Shown here piece by piece: positions 17,238-25,230 of a DNA stretch of 32,413 nucleotides. The position numbers were made by a program, and so were the translations under genes. How positions within the stretch are numbered: position 1 is the stretch's first letter; each line of letters starts with the position of its first letter. The DNA is taken from assembly GCA_028293565.1 (NCBI GenBank), contig JAQGON010000078.1:1-32413 (forward strand). Direction: 5' to 3'. Under the pieces are notes generated by a model. That model was not told the DNA's origin. It worked only from the letters and a program-made list of their open reading frames with translations, and did no database searches. Source of the DNA: Verrucomicrobiota bacterium (GTDB lineage Bacteria; Verrucomicrobiota; Verrucomicrobiia; Opitutales; Opitutaceae).

Positions 17238-17333
17238 GAGAACTCACCTCCCGTGCGCAAGCGCTTCGATTCAGCCCTGCCCACCCGCGACCACTCATCC
17301 AGGGACCCGCTCCTGCCTCCCGTCCTTCGTCTG

Positions 17334-17376
17334 AAAACCAATGGGTCAGCCCCTTATCTTTGAGGTGCCAGCCCAT
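17334..17376 (-). terminator. Possible terminator after marR (REP-like hairpin)
   Basis: Read on the minus strand, ATGGG...CCCAT (17341-17345 and 17372-17376) with the inner arms GCACCT/AGGGGC (one mismatch) can form a hairpin just after the marR stop, followed by TGGTTTTC. The sequence also resembles the widespread GGGTC-AG-CCCCTT type of REP repeat, seen here in degenerate form. Confidence 0.4.
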
Positions 17377-17380
17377 GTGT

Positions 17381-17809
17381 TCAGGTGTCGTTATCGCCGA
17401 TTGATTCCAAAAGACGCCGCAGTTCGGGACTGACGTGACGCAGTTCCGCCAGATGCGCGGCGGACAGCTGGCTGATCATTTTTTCGCCCTTGGGAGTGAT
17501 TTTCACCTCGATCCTCCGTCGATCGGCCTTCGAAGGCACCCGGCGGAGCAGCTGGCGCTTCGCGAGGCGATCGATCAGCCCGACGGCGCTGTGATGCCGC
17601 AACTGGAGGCGCTCTGCGATTTCCCCGATCGAAGCGGGATCCCTTCCCGGAAAACCCTTGATCGCCAGCAGGGCCTGGTGCTGCTGCGGCGTCAGGCCCG
17701 TCTCGCGCGCCTTTTCCTGGCTGAAACGCTGGAATCGGCGGAGCGCATGGCGCCATGCGGCCAGGAGCTCGTAATGCGATTGCGAAAGCCGCGGTCGGGA
17801 GGAGGCCAT
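17381..17809 (-). CDS. MarR-family transcriptional regulator
   Basis: A 142-residue winged-helix regulator. Helix 1 and the dimer helices span LSQSHYELLAAWRHALRRFQRFSQEKARETGLTPQQHQALLAI. The DNA-binding part contains ASIGEIAERLQLRHHSAVGLIDRLAKRQLLRRVPSKADRRRIEVKITPKG, with the recognition helix around RHHSAVGLIDRL and the wing DRRRIEV, both typical of MarR. Such proteins usually bind palindromes and release DNA upon ligand binding or oxidation. It is divergent from the CLC-family gene; a perfect 15-bp palindrome (17865-17879) and a 16-bp palindrome touching its own start codon (17810-17825) lie between them. The ATG at 17809 is preferred; a TTG at 17851 would place the second palindrome inside the gene. 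Confidence 0.88.
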   Translation of the reverse strand: MASSRPRLSQSHYELLAAWRHALRRFQRFSQEKARETGLTPQQHQALLAIKGFPGRDPASIGEIAERLQLRHHSAVGLIDRLAKRQLLRRVPSKADRRRIEVKITPKGEKMISQLSAAHLAELRHVSPELRRLLESIGDNDT

Positions 17810-17825
17810 GGTCGGGGCCCCGACC
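17810..17825. promoter_or_regulatory. 16-bp perfect palindrome adjoining the marR start codon
   Basis: GGTCGGGGCCCCGACC directly precedes the marR ATG (minus strand). In RNA it would be a stable hairpin covering the ribosome binding region; as DNA it could be an operator. No Shine-Dalgarno is visible for marR. Its sequence is unrelated to the 17865-17879 palindrome. Confidence 0.4.
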
Positions 17826-17856
17826 AAACGCGCGTCGGCCGGATGGCACAACCCTT

Positions 17857-17883
17857 TTGAGTTGTATCGTAGTACGATATAAT
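17857..17883 (+). promoter_or_regulatory. Promoter of the CLC-family gene
   Basis: TATAAT at 17878-17883 is a perfect -10 hexamer. A -35 of TTGAGT (17857-17862, spacer 15) or TTTTGA (17855-17860, spacer 17) is possible. The predicted transcript start, about 17890, lies only about 9 nt before the ATG at 17899, so the mRNA would be almost leaderless. Confidence 0.6.
17865..17879. promoter_or_regulatory. Palindromic operator, probably for the MarR regulator
   Basis: TATCGTAGTACGATA is a perfect inverted repeat of 7 bp around one central base. It lies between the -35 and -10 of the clc promoter and overlaps the first two bases of the -10 box. It is also in the marR upstream region. Size and position fit a MarR dimer site repressing both genes; the binding itself is inferred. 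Confidence 0.6.
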
Positions 17884-17898
17884 TACTCGTCTCCCTTT

Positions 17899-19683
17899 AT
17901 GCCAGCCCAAGCCGCCGCGCACCCGCCCTCCGCCCTGTCCGATTTCAGCACCGACCGCCGGGTGCTCCTGCTTTGCGCGCTCGCCCTGCCGGTCGGCGCA
18001 GCCGGCGCCGTGATCGCCAAGGCGCTCCTCTGGCTCATCGCCGTGATCACGAACGCCTCGTTCTTCCTCCGGTTTTCGTCCGCCCCCGCGGCGCCCGAGG
18101 CGAACGCTCTCGGCCTGGCGGTCATCCTCGTGCCCGCCGTCGGCTCCCTGCTGATCGGGCTGATGGCGCGCTACGGTTCCGAAAAAATCCGCGGTCACGG
18201 CATCCCGGAGGCGCTCGAGGCGATTCTCCTCGGCAGGAGCCTGATCGACCCGAAGGTCGCCGTGCTGAAGCCCGTGTCCTCCGCGATCTCGATCGGCACC
18301 GGCGGACCGTTCGGCGCGGAAGGGCCGATCATCATGACCGGGGGGGCGCTGGGATCGATCTTCGCCCAGCGCTTTCACCTCTCGGCCGCCGAGCGCAAGA
18401 CGCTCCTCGTGGCCGGAGCCGCCGCGGGGATGTCCGCGGTTTTCGCGACGCCGGTCGCCGCCGTGCTCCTCGCGGTCGAACTCCTGCTTTTCGAGTGGAA
18501 GCCGCGCAGCTTCATTCCCGTGGCCGTCGCCGCGATCGCCGCGTCAATCCTGCGTGTTCCCCTTCTGGGCGAAGGACCGATCTTTCCCGTGCCGCCCCAT
18601 CCGTCGCTTGCGCCGGCGGCGCTCGGCTTTGCGGTGGTGATCGGCGTGGCGGCGGGCCTCGGCTCGGGGCTTCTCACCGGGCTCGTCTATGCCTGCGAGG
18701 ATCTGTTCGCGAAGCTGCCGGTTCATTGGATGTGGTGGCCCGCGATCGGCGGCCTCGTGGTGGGCGTCGGCGGCTACCTCGACCCGCGCGTGCTCGGAGT
18801 CGGGTACGGCACGATCCATCATCTGATGCTCGGCCAACTGCTGGGCGCGTCGCTCGTGGCGCTGGTCGTCGCCAAGGGCCTCGTCTGGGCCGTCGCGCTC
18901 GGCTCGGGCACTTCGGGGGGCGTGCTCGCGCCGCTGCTCATGATCGGCGGAGCCATTGGCGCCCTCGTGGGCGCGCGTTCGGGAATCGGCGATCCGGGAC
19001 TGTGGGCGATGGTGGGCATGGCGGGAATGATGGGCGGAACGATGCGTTCGCCGCTGACCGGAATGGTCTTCGTCCTCGAGATGACGCATGACCTCAACGC
19101 GCTGCCGGCGCTCCTCATCGGCAGCGTGGCCGCGCTCTGCGTGACCGTGCTGCTCCTGCGCCGGTCGATCCTCACCGAAAAACTCGCCCGCCGCGGCCAG
19201 CACATTGCGCGCGAATACAGCGTCGACGTATTCGAGCTCTCCCGCGTCGCCGACGTGATGGATCGCCATCCGCCAATCGTGCCGGCGTCGATGTCCGTCG
19301 CCGCGCTGTCCGACCGGATCGCCGCCGGCGATCCCGCGCTCGCCGGCCGGCAAGGCACGCTGCTCGTCGATCCGGACGGAAACCTCGCGGGCGTGGTCAC
19401 CCGGGGCGATCTCATGCGCGTCCTCCAGGACGGAAACGCCAGCCGCGTTCCCCTGGGCGAGATCGCGGAGAAAAACCTCGCGGTGGCTCACCCCGATGAG
19501 ACGCTGCACGATGCCATCGCGAAAATGCTGAAGCGGGACGTCGGTCGCCTGCCCGTGGTCGAGCGCGCGAATCCGAACAAAATCGTCGGTTACCTCGGCC
19601 GCGCCGACATTCTCGCCGCCCGCAGGCGCCTGCACGAGGAGGAGGAACACCGGGAAAGGGCGCCGTTTGCGCGCCGCGCCTGA
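17899..19683 (+). CDS. CLC-family chloride channel/antiporter with C-terminal CBS pair
   Basis: A 594-residue membrane protein of the CLC family. The anion-path motifs are GHGIPEALEAI (99-109), GAEGPIIMTGG (139-149) with the gating Glu141, and GSGTSGGVLAPLLMIGG from residue 335. The first motif has His100 where classical chloride CLCs have Ser (GSGIP). The C-terminal part from about residue 447 holds two CBS domains (VADVMDRHPPIVPA... and EIAEKNLAVAHPDETLHDAIAKML...), which usually bind adenine nucleotides and regulate transport. It may be a channel or an H+-coupled exchanger, and the anion is not fixed by sequence. The ATG at 17899 lies 15 nt after a perfect TATAAT and has no ribosome binding site. 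It is divergent from and probably controlled by the marR gene. Confidence 0.9.
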   Translation: MPAQAAAHPPSALSDFSTDRRVLLLCALALPVGAAGAVIAKALLWLIAVITNASFFLRFSSAPAAPEANALGLAVILVPAVGSLLIGLMARYGSEKIRGHGIPEALEAILLGRSLIDPKVAVLKPVSSAISIGTGGPFGAEGPIIMTGGALGSIFAQRFHLSAAERKTLLVAGAAAGMSAVFATPVAAVLLAVELLLFEWKPRSFIPVAVAAIAASILRVPLLGEGPIFPVPPHPSLAPAALGFAVVIGVAAGLGSGLLTGLVYACEDLFAKLPVHWMWWPAIGGLVVGVGGYLDPRVLGVGYGTIHHLMLGQLLGASLVALVVAKGLVWAVALGSGTSGGVLAPLLMIGGAIGALVGARSGIGDPGLWAMVGMAGMMGGTMRSPLTGMVFVLEMTHDLNALPALLIGSVAALCVTVLLLRRSILTEKLARRGQHIAREYSVDVFELSRVADVMDRHPPIVPASMSVAALSDRIAAGDPALAGRQGTLLVDPDGNLAGVVTRGDLMRVLQDGNASRVPLGEIAEKNLAVAHPDETLHDAIAKMLKRDVGRLPVVERANPNKIVGYLGRADILAARRRLHEEEEHRERAPFARRA

Positions 19684-19817
19684 CGAAGAAATTCCGCGGG
19701 TCGCGGCGCAGGAGCTGCTTACCCGGGAAGCTCATCATGAAATTTGCGCGCATCCGGAATCGATTCCGCCGGCTGGAATCAAAGGAACCGCGCGCCTTGA
19801 TCGGATGACGATGACTT

Positions 19818-20750
19818 GTGCCGCCCACGCCGAAATTTGACCTGACGCTCCGCGTCGGCTGCAGCCTGGGCTATGAGGCCACCGGGCCCGCCTGGGTGCT
19901 CCTGAACGTGCAGCCCCTGCCCGCGCGCAACCACGCGGTCGTGTTCCAGGCCCTCGCCCTGGGAAATAATCTCCCCGCCGACGAATTCACCGACAGCCAC
20001 GGGAACCGCGTCTGGCGGGTCAGGCTCGCGTCCGGCAGCAACGCCATCCGGCACGACGCGATCATCGCGGCGCAGTCGGGCCCCGACAACCACGACGTGC
20101 CTTCCGGCTCGCCGGTCTCGCCCGGCGAACTGCCGCCGGAATTGCTCCGCTACACGCTGCCGAGCCGCTACTGCGACTCGGACAAGCTCTCGAATTTCGC
20201 GTGGGAAAAATTCGGGCGGATCGAACACGGCCTCCCGCGCGTGCGGGCGATCAGCCGATGGCTGCACGAAAACATCGAATACCGCTACGGGTCGGGCCGG
20301 CCGGACCTCTCGGCGTGGGACGTCCTCCAGCGCGGCTACGGCGTCTGCCGCGACTTCGCCCACCTCGCGGTCGCGCTGAACCGGACCTTCAACCTTCCGG
20401 CGCGCTACGTCACGGGACATCTCGCGGACATCGGGTTTCCCGATCCGGAAAACCACATGGACTTCCACGCCTACGGAGAGGTCCACGTCGGCGGGAACTG
20501 GCACACGACCGACGCGCGTTTTCACGTCCCGCGGATCGGGCGGATCAAGATTTCCTGCGGCGCCGATGCGGTCGACGGCGCATTTTCGACGATCTATGGA
20601 GGAGCCACGCTGACGTACTTCCAGGTCTGGGCCTACCAGGTCCCGCGCGGCGCCGTCGGGGTCGGCGATCCCCTCGACTTTTCCCGCCGGCTGGACAACA
20701 CCACGATGGTCCGGGTCGAGGAGCCTTATTCCGTCGAGGTCAGAAATTGA
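19818..20750 (+). CDS. Transglutaminase-like domain protein
   Basis: A 310-residue protein with an N-terminal beta-rich region (1-110, transglutaminase N-terminal-like) and a transglutaminase-like cysteine protease core. The triad is visible: Cys177 in GYGVCRDFAHLAVAL, His217 in MDFHAYGEVHVGG and Asp232 in WHTTDARFH. The segment ISRWLHENIEYRYG precedes it, as usual. Bacterial members act as peptidases or amidases, often on cell-wall peptides or in peptide tailoring, but no partner gene is near. No signal peptide is seen, so it is probably cytoplasmic. The start is a GTG at 19818 with no clear ribosome binding site. A 134-bp gap separates it from the CLC gene; nothing is visible in it. The 3' end overlaps the convergent binding-protein gene by 11 nt. 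Confidence 0.85.
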   Translation: MPPTPKFDLTLRVGCSLGYEATGPAWVLLNVQPLPARNHAVVFQALALGNNLPADEFTDSHGNRVWRVRLASGSNAIRHDAIIAAQSGPDNHDVPSGSPVSPGELPPELLRYTLPSRYCDSDKLSNFAWEKFGRIEHGLPRVRAISRWLHENIEYRYGSGRPDLSAWDVLQRGYGVCRDFAHLAVALNRTFNLPARYVTGHLADIGFPDPENHMDFHAYGEVHVGGNWHTTDARFHVPRIGRIKISCGADAVDGAFSTIYGGATLTYFQVWAYQVPRGAVGVGDPLDFSRRLDNTTMVRVEEPYSVEVRN

Positions 20751-21711
20751 AGCGATCGCTATTATCGCGCGTGAAGATGAACGGTTCGCCGAGAAGAACG
20801 TTGTCCCCGACGACCCGCTTTTCGCCGAGCGAGCCGGCCTTGAAACTCGTTGCGCCGGGCTTCAGTTCGCCCGTGACCAGTTTCACGGCGGTGTAGGCGG
20901 TCAGGTATCCGAGGTCGCCCGTGTTCCAAAGAATCACGCAGTCGGTCACGCCCTCCTTCACGTACCGGCGGTTTTCGTTGGGCAGCCCAAGCCCCATCAC
21001 TTTCACTTTGCCGGCCTTGCCGGCCTGCTTCACGGCTTCGGCGGCTCCGGGCACGCCGGGGGTGCAGATCGCCATGATGAGCTTCAGGTCCGGGTACGCG
21101 CTCATCAGCGCGGTCGCCTCGGACTGCGCCCGGTCCTTGAGATCGTCGCTCGGCCGCACCGCGACCACCTTCATGCGCGGGTATTTTTCCGCGAGGCGCG
21201 GTTCGATGCGCTTCAGCCATTCGCGCTGATTCGAGGCCGTCAGCGTCGCGGTGATGATCGCAATCTCCCCTTCCCCGCCCGTCAGCCGCGCCGCCTCGTC
21301 GGCCAGCGTGTTCGCGATCCCCTCAGGCGTCGCCTGGTTCACGAAAAAGCTCCGCGCGTCCGGCGCCGCGTCGGAATCGAACGCGATCACCTTGATGCCC
21401 TGCCGCTGCGCTTTCCGGAGGGCGGTCGAAAGGCTTTCCTTGTTCTCCGCCGCGACGGCGATGACGTCCACGCCGAGGGTGATCCAGTTCTCCACGATTT
21501 CGTTCTGCTTCGCCGCGTTGGTGTCGACCGGCCCGTCGAAGAGCAGTTCGGCGCCAAGCTCCTTCGCCGCGATGTCCGCGCCGGCCTTGCACGAAATGAA
21601 GTACGCGTTGCCCTTGGCCTTGGGCATCATTGCGACGACGACTTTCTGTTCGGCCGCACCGGCGGCGGCCAGCGCGGAAACGAAGAGCAGGCAGAGAAGG
21701 GGTATTTTCAT
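20740..21711 (-). CDS. Sugar ABC transporter substrate-binding protein (RhaS/LsrB type)
   Basis: A 323-residue periplasmic binding protein of the type I fold (Peripla_BP_4). The signal peptide is MKIPLLCLLFVSALAAAGAA, cut after Ala-Gly-Ala-Ala or close by. The mature part begins with EQKVVVAMMPKAKGNAYF, and LLFDGPVDTNAAKQNEIVENWITLGVDVIAV and AFDSDAAPDARSFFVNQATPEGI strongly recall rhamnose-binding RhaS and autoinducer-2-binding LsrB. The closing IFTRDNSDRFNF has the same pattern as LsrB. It probably delivers a deoxy-sugar or a related polyol to the two permeases. It is the last gene of the operon, with its start overlapping the preceding permease stop as ATGA (21708-21711). The ligand cannot be decided between rhamnose, AI-2 and others. 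Confidence 0.87.
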   Translation of the reverse strand: MKIPLLCLLFVSALAAAGAAEQKVVVAMMPKAKGNAYFISCKAGADIAAKELGAELLFDGPVDTNAAKQNEIVENWITLGVDVIAVAAENKESLSTALRKAQRQGIKVIAFDSDAAPDARSFFVNQATPEGIANTLADEAARLTGGEGEIAIITATLTASNQREWLKRIEPRLAEKYPRMKVVAVRPSDDLKDRAQSEATALMSAYPDLKLIMAICTPGVPGAAEAVKQAGKAGKVKVMGLGLPNENRRYVKEGVTDCVILWNTGDLGYLTAYTAVKLVTGELKPGATSFKAGSLGEKRVVGDNVLLGEPFIFTRDNSDRFNF

Positions 21712-22778
21712 GGGGATTTTGGGATGGGGAGATTTTCGGGCAGAGGGGTTCGCGGCCGCCGCGCGGACAGGAGTTTCGGGGCCGCACCCAGGGCCAGCGC
21801 GACCAGGAGCAGCATTCCGGTGAGCAGGCCGGCCGATTCCTCGGCCGCGTTCAAGCGGATAACCGCCGGGAGCGCCGCCAGTCCGTTCTTCAGCACGGCG
21901 ATCACCGCGATGCCGAGCAGGGTACCGGGCACCGTTCCGCGCCCGCCAAAAATACTCGTGCCACCCAGCACCACTGCCGTGATCGCGAAAAGCTCGTAGC
22001 CAACGGCGGCGTCCGCCTTCGCCTGGCCCAGCCGCGCGGTGTAGATGAGCGCCGCCAGCGCGGCGATCGCTCCCGCCATCACGTACGCCAGCGCCGTCGT
22101 CCGCCCGACCGCGAGACCGGCGTAACGCGCGCCTTCCGGCGAGAATCCGATCACCCGGAAGACGCGGCCCGTCATTCTCCGATGCACGAGCGTCCAGATG
22201 AACAGCGCGACCACGAGGAAGACCCACGCCTGCGTCGGCAGACCCAGCCATCGCTCCTGGCCGAGAAAAAGAAATCCCACGGGAAAATCCGTGTAGGTCA
22301 CGGCCCCGCGCGTCAACGCCTCGGCCAGCCCGCGAAAGAGCGAGTACGTTCCCAGGGTCACGATCAGGGGCGGGAGCCTGAAGCGCGCGATGAAGAGCGC
22401 GTTGACGCCTCCGGCCGCGGCGCCGGCCAGCAGCGTCGCCCCCGCCGCGCACCAGACCGGCAGGCCGGCATCGTGCCAGAGCCGGCCAAAGACCACGGCG
22501 CAGAAACCAAGCACCGAGGCCACCGAGAGATCGATTCCCGCGGTGAGGATCACGGGCGTCAGGGCCAGCGCCAGCAGGCCGATTTCGCAGGAATGGCGGA
22601 GGATGTCGAACTGACGCTCCATCGTCCCGAAGCCGACGACGATCCCGCGACGGTTGGTCGACGTCCCAAACCGGTAAAACACCAGCCACTCGATCACGAG
22701 CAGGACCACGAGCAGCGTCTCGTAGCGGAAAACGATCCGCCGCCACCCCGGCGCCGCGCCTGTCGTCGGGCGCTTCAT
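21708..22778 (-). CDS. Sugar ABC transporter permease (second)
   Basis: A 356-residue inner-membrane permease of the BPD_transp_2 (RbsC-like) family. Motifs of the family are visible: LTAGIDLSVASVLGFCAVV, FRLPPLIVTLGTYSLFRGLAEALT, and the cytoplasmic coupling part AVVLGGTSIFGGRGTVPGTLLGI. Eight to ten hydrophobic segments can be counted. It forms the membrane pore with the other permease, matching RhaQ or LsrD in gene order. Both ends overlap neighbours as ATGA. The frame continues upstream of 22778, but that part overlaps the other permease and does not match the family. Confidence 0.88.
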   Translation of the reverse strand: MKRPTTGAAPGWRRIVFRYETLLVVLLVIEWLVFYRFGTSTNRRGIVVGFGTMERQFDILRHSCEIGLLALALTPVILTAGIDLSVASVLGFCAVVFGRLWHDAGLPVWCAAGATLLAGAAAGGVNALFIARFRLPPLIVTLGTYSLFRGLAEALTRGAVTYTDFPVGFLFLGQERWLGLPTQAWVFLVVALFIWTLVHRRMTGRVFRVIGFSPEGARYAGLAVGRTTALAYVMAGAIAALAALIYTARLGQAKADAAVGYELFAITAVVLGGTSIFGGRGTVPGTLLGIAVIAVLKNGLAALPAVIRLNAAEESAGLLTGMLLLVALALGAAPKLLSARRPRTPLPENLPIPKSP

Positions 22779-23722
22779 GCCGCCGCGGCCTTCGCCGGTG
22801 GAGATTTTTTCGCACGCGGCCGCGCGATTTCGGTGGCGCAAGCCAGGAGAATGATTCCGCCCTGGATCGCCTTCTCCCAATACGCCTCGATCCGCAGATG
22901 CGTCAGCGCGGACGGAATGCACGCCAGCAGCAGCAGCCCGATCGCCCCGCCCCACACGCTGCCGCGTCCGCCGGAAATGGCGACGCCGCCGACGACGACC
23001 GCCGCGATCGCCTTCAATTCCAGGCCGGCGCCCGCGAGAGGCTGGACCTGCGGGGACTGGACGATGTTCATCACCGCCGCCAGGCCGCACAGCGCGCCCA
23101 TCCCGGCAAACGCGGCAAACGTCACGCGGCGCGGCCTAATTCCCGCGAGCCGCGCCGCCTCCGCATCGGAACCGACGGCATAAAAATGACGCCCCGCGGC
23201 GAACGAGTGCAGCGCGAACGCGGATCCCGCCAGCACGGCCAGCGCGATGGCGAGCACCGACCACTGGCCGGGCGTCTGCTCCAGTCCGAACCATTGCACG
23301 CGGTCCGGCAGGTTCACGAATTCGCCCTGCTGCACGAGGTTCAACCCCTGCCGCAGCGTCACCATCGTCGCGAGCGTCACGACGATCGAGGGCAGACCCA
23401 GGCCCGCCACGAGCGCTCCGTTGACCGCCCCGAGGAAGAAACCCAAAAACACGGCGAACGGAATCACGGCGCCGATCGGCCATCCGTGGGCGGCGAGCAG
23501 CCCGGCAGCCACGCTGCAGACCGAAAATTGCGAGCCGACCGAGATGTCGATCTGCCGGGTGAGAATGACCACGGTCATCCCGCACGCCATCACCAGCACC
23601 GGAGCCTCGCGGGTCAGGAGCGAGCGCAGCGGCTGTCCCTGGAAAAACGACGGGGCCCGGAGCGCGAGCACGAGCAGCAGCACCGCGAGCACCCCCGCCA
23701 CGGCAAGTTCGCGGCGCCTCAT
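22775..23722 (-). CDS. Sugar ABC transporter permease (first)
   Basis: A 315-residue RbsC-like permease. LTRQIDISVGSQFSVCSVAAG, LGLPSIVVTLATMVTLRQGLNLVQQGEFVNLP and the coupling segment AAVVVGGVAISGGRGSVWGGAIG are the family landmarks. GEFVNLP also appears in rhamnose-type permeases (RhaP). It pairs with the next permease and is powered by the ATPase encoded just before. Its start overlaps the ATPase stop (23719-23722) and its stop overlaps the next start (22775-22778), each as ATGA. Confidence 0.88.
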   Translation of the reverse strand: MRRRELAVAGVLAVLLLVLALRAPSFFQGQPLRSLLTREAPVLVMACGMTVVILTRQIDISVGSQFSVCSVAAGLLAAHGWPIGAVIPFAVFLGFFLGAVNGALVAGLGLPSIVVTLATMVTLRQGLNLVQQGEFVNLPDRVQWFGLEQTPGQWSVLAIALAVLAGSAFALHSFAAGRHFYAVGSDAEAARLAGIRPRRVTFAAFAGMGALCGLAAVMNIVQSPQVQPLAGAGLELKAIAAVVVGGVAISGGRGSVWGGAIGLLLLACIPSALTHLRIEAYWEKAIQGGIILLACATEIARPRAKKSPPAKAAAA

Positions 23723-25230
23723 GCCGCGCCCTTTCGTTCCGCCGAACCGAGCGTGGCGGTCATCACCGCGGACGCGGAAGCGCCCCCGGGCAGGATGCCG
23801 GCCAGTCTGCCGCCGCGCATCACGCCGATCCGGTCGCTCATGCCGATGATTTCAGGCAGGTCGCTCGAAATCAAAATCACCGCCAGCCCCGTGACGGCGA
23901 GCTCGCGGATCAGCCGGTGAAGTTCCGCCTTGGCGCCGATGTCCACCCCCTGGGTCGGTTCATCGAGGATCAGCACCCGCGGCCGGACCGCCAGCCACCG
24001 CGCGACCGCGACCTTCTGCTGGTTCCCGCCGCTCAGCGTGCCCGCCGCCGCATCGGGGCCGGCGGTGCGGATCGCGAGCCGTGCAATGAATTCCTCCGCA
24101 ATTCTTCGCTCCTCCGCGGCGTCGAGCCATCCGCGCGGAAAAATCCGCCGGTGCGCGGCGAGCGTGATGTTGTGGCTCACGGGAAGCTCGAGCACCGCGC
24201 CGTGGCGGCGCCGATCCTCGGGGACGTACGCGATGCCGTGCCGAAGGGCCGCCATCGGGGAGCCGATCTTCACCGCGCGGCCCTCCAGCCGGATTTCGCC
24301 GGCGTCCGCGGGATTCAGGCCGAACAAAACCCGCGCGAGTTCGGTCCGCCCGGCGCCGACGAGTCCGGCCAGGCCGAAAATTTCGCCGCGGCGCACCGCG
24401 AAGCTCACGTCCGCGACGCCGACCTCCGCGCAGCCCGCGCCGCAGACCTCGACACCGATCCCGTCGGAGGCCGGCTGGGCGGCCGGATAAAGCTGCGAGA
24501 GTTCGCGCCCCACCATCAGGTGGATCAGCGCCGGCGGATCAACTGCGTCCGCCGCGAACGTGCCGACGCTCCGTCCGTCGCGCAGGACGGTGACGCGATC
24601 CGCCAGCTCCGCAATTTCCTCGAGGCGGTGGGAGATGTAAACGATCCCGGCGCCGTCGTCCCGGAGCTTCCGCACGATGCCGAAGAGCCGCTCCTGTTCC
24701 CGGCGCGTGAGCGAGGAGGTCGGTTCGTCCATGATGACGATCCGCGCGCCCGATCCGATGGCGGCGGCGATTTCCACCAGCTGCTGTTCCGGCATGGAAA
24801 GGTCCCGCACTTCCGCTTCGGCCGAAAATTCCGCGCCGACCCCGCGCAGCAGCTCCAGCGCGCGGACCCGGCGGCCACGCCAGTCGACGCGCCGCAAGGC
24901 GCCGGCCGGCTCCAGCCGCAGGCCCAGATTTTCGGCGACCGTGAGGTCGGGGAACAGCGCGGGCTGCTGGTAGATGCACGCGATCCCGGCCGCGCGCGCC
25001 GTGGACGGGGTCAGCGCCGCATGGCGTCGCTGCCCGACAACGATCGCGCCGCCATCGGGAACGTGCGCGCCGGTTGCGACCTTGATCAGTGTCGACTTGC
25101 CGGCGCCGTTTTCCCCGAGCAGCGCATGGACTTCGCCGGGGCGCAGGTCGAAGCTGACGCCCTGCAAGGCGCGCACGGCGCCAAACGACTTGGTGATGTT
25201 TTCAAAGGCCAGCAGCGGGGGAACGGACAT
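23719..25230 (-). CDS. Sugar ABC transporter ATP-binding protein (RbsA/MglA type, two NBDs)
   Basis: A 503-residue ATPase with two nucleotide-binding domains, as in RbsA, MglA, RhaT and LsrA. Domain 1: Walker A GENGAGKST at 39-47, signature LSMPEQQLVEI, Walker B ARIVIMDEPTSSL, and switch His in YISHRLEEI. Domain 2: a degenerate Walker A GLVGAGRTE, as usual for the family, signature LSGGNQQKVAVARW, and Walker B RVLILDEPTQGVDIGAKAE. It heads a four-gene operon (ATPase, permease, permease, binding protein). The ATG at 25230 is preferred; a TTG at 25248 would add six residues. No Shine-Dalgarno is seen. Confidence 0.92.
   Translation of the reverse strand: MSVPPLLAFENITKSFGAVRALQGVSFDLRPGEVHALLGENGAGKSTLIKVATGAHVPDGGAIVVGQRRHAALTPSTARAAGIACIYQQPALFPDLTVAENLGLRLEPAGALRRVDWRGRRVRALELLRGVGAEFSAEAEVRDLSMPEQQLVEIAAAIGSGARIVIMDEPTSSLTRREQERLFGIVRKLRDDGAGIVYISHRLEEIAELADRVTVLRDGRSVGTFAADAVDPPALIHLMVGRELSQLYPAAQPASDGIGVEVCGAGCAEVGVADVSFAVRRGEIFGLAGLVGAGRTELARVLFGLNPADAGEIRLEGRAVKIGSPMAALRHGIAYVPEDRRRHGAVLELPVSHNITLAAHRRIFPRGWLDAAEERRIAEEFIARLAIRTAGPDAAAGTLSGGNQQKVAVARWLAVRPRVLILDEPTQGVDIGAKAELHRLIRELAVTGLAVILISSDLPEIIGMSDRIGVMRGGRLAGILPGGASASAVMTATLGSAERKGAA

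Noticed and set aside
17207-17341. 45-residue N-terminal extension of CstA
   Set aside because: It contains no family similarity, and the region holds a strong ribosome binding site for another frame.
17884-17898. Fluoride (crcB) riboswitch before the CLC gene
   Set aside because: The predicted leader is only about 9 nt, too short for any riboswitch, and no crcB-motif sequence is seen.
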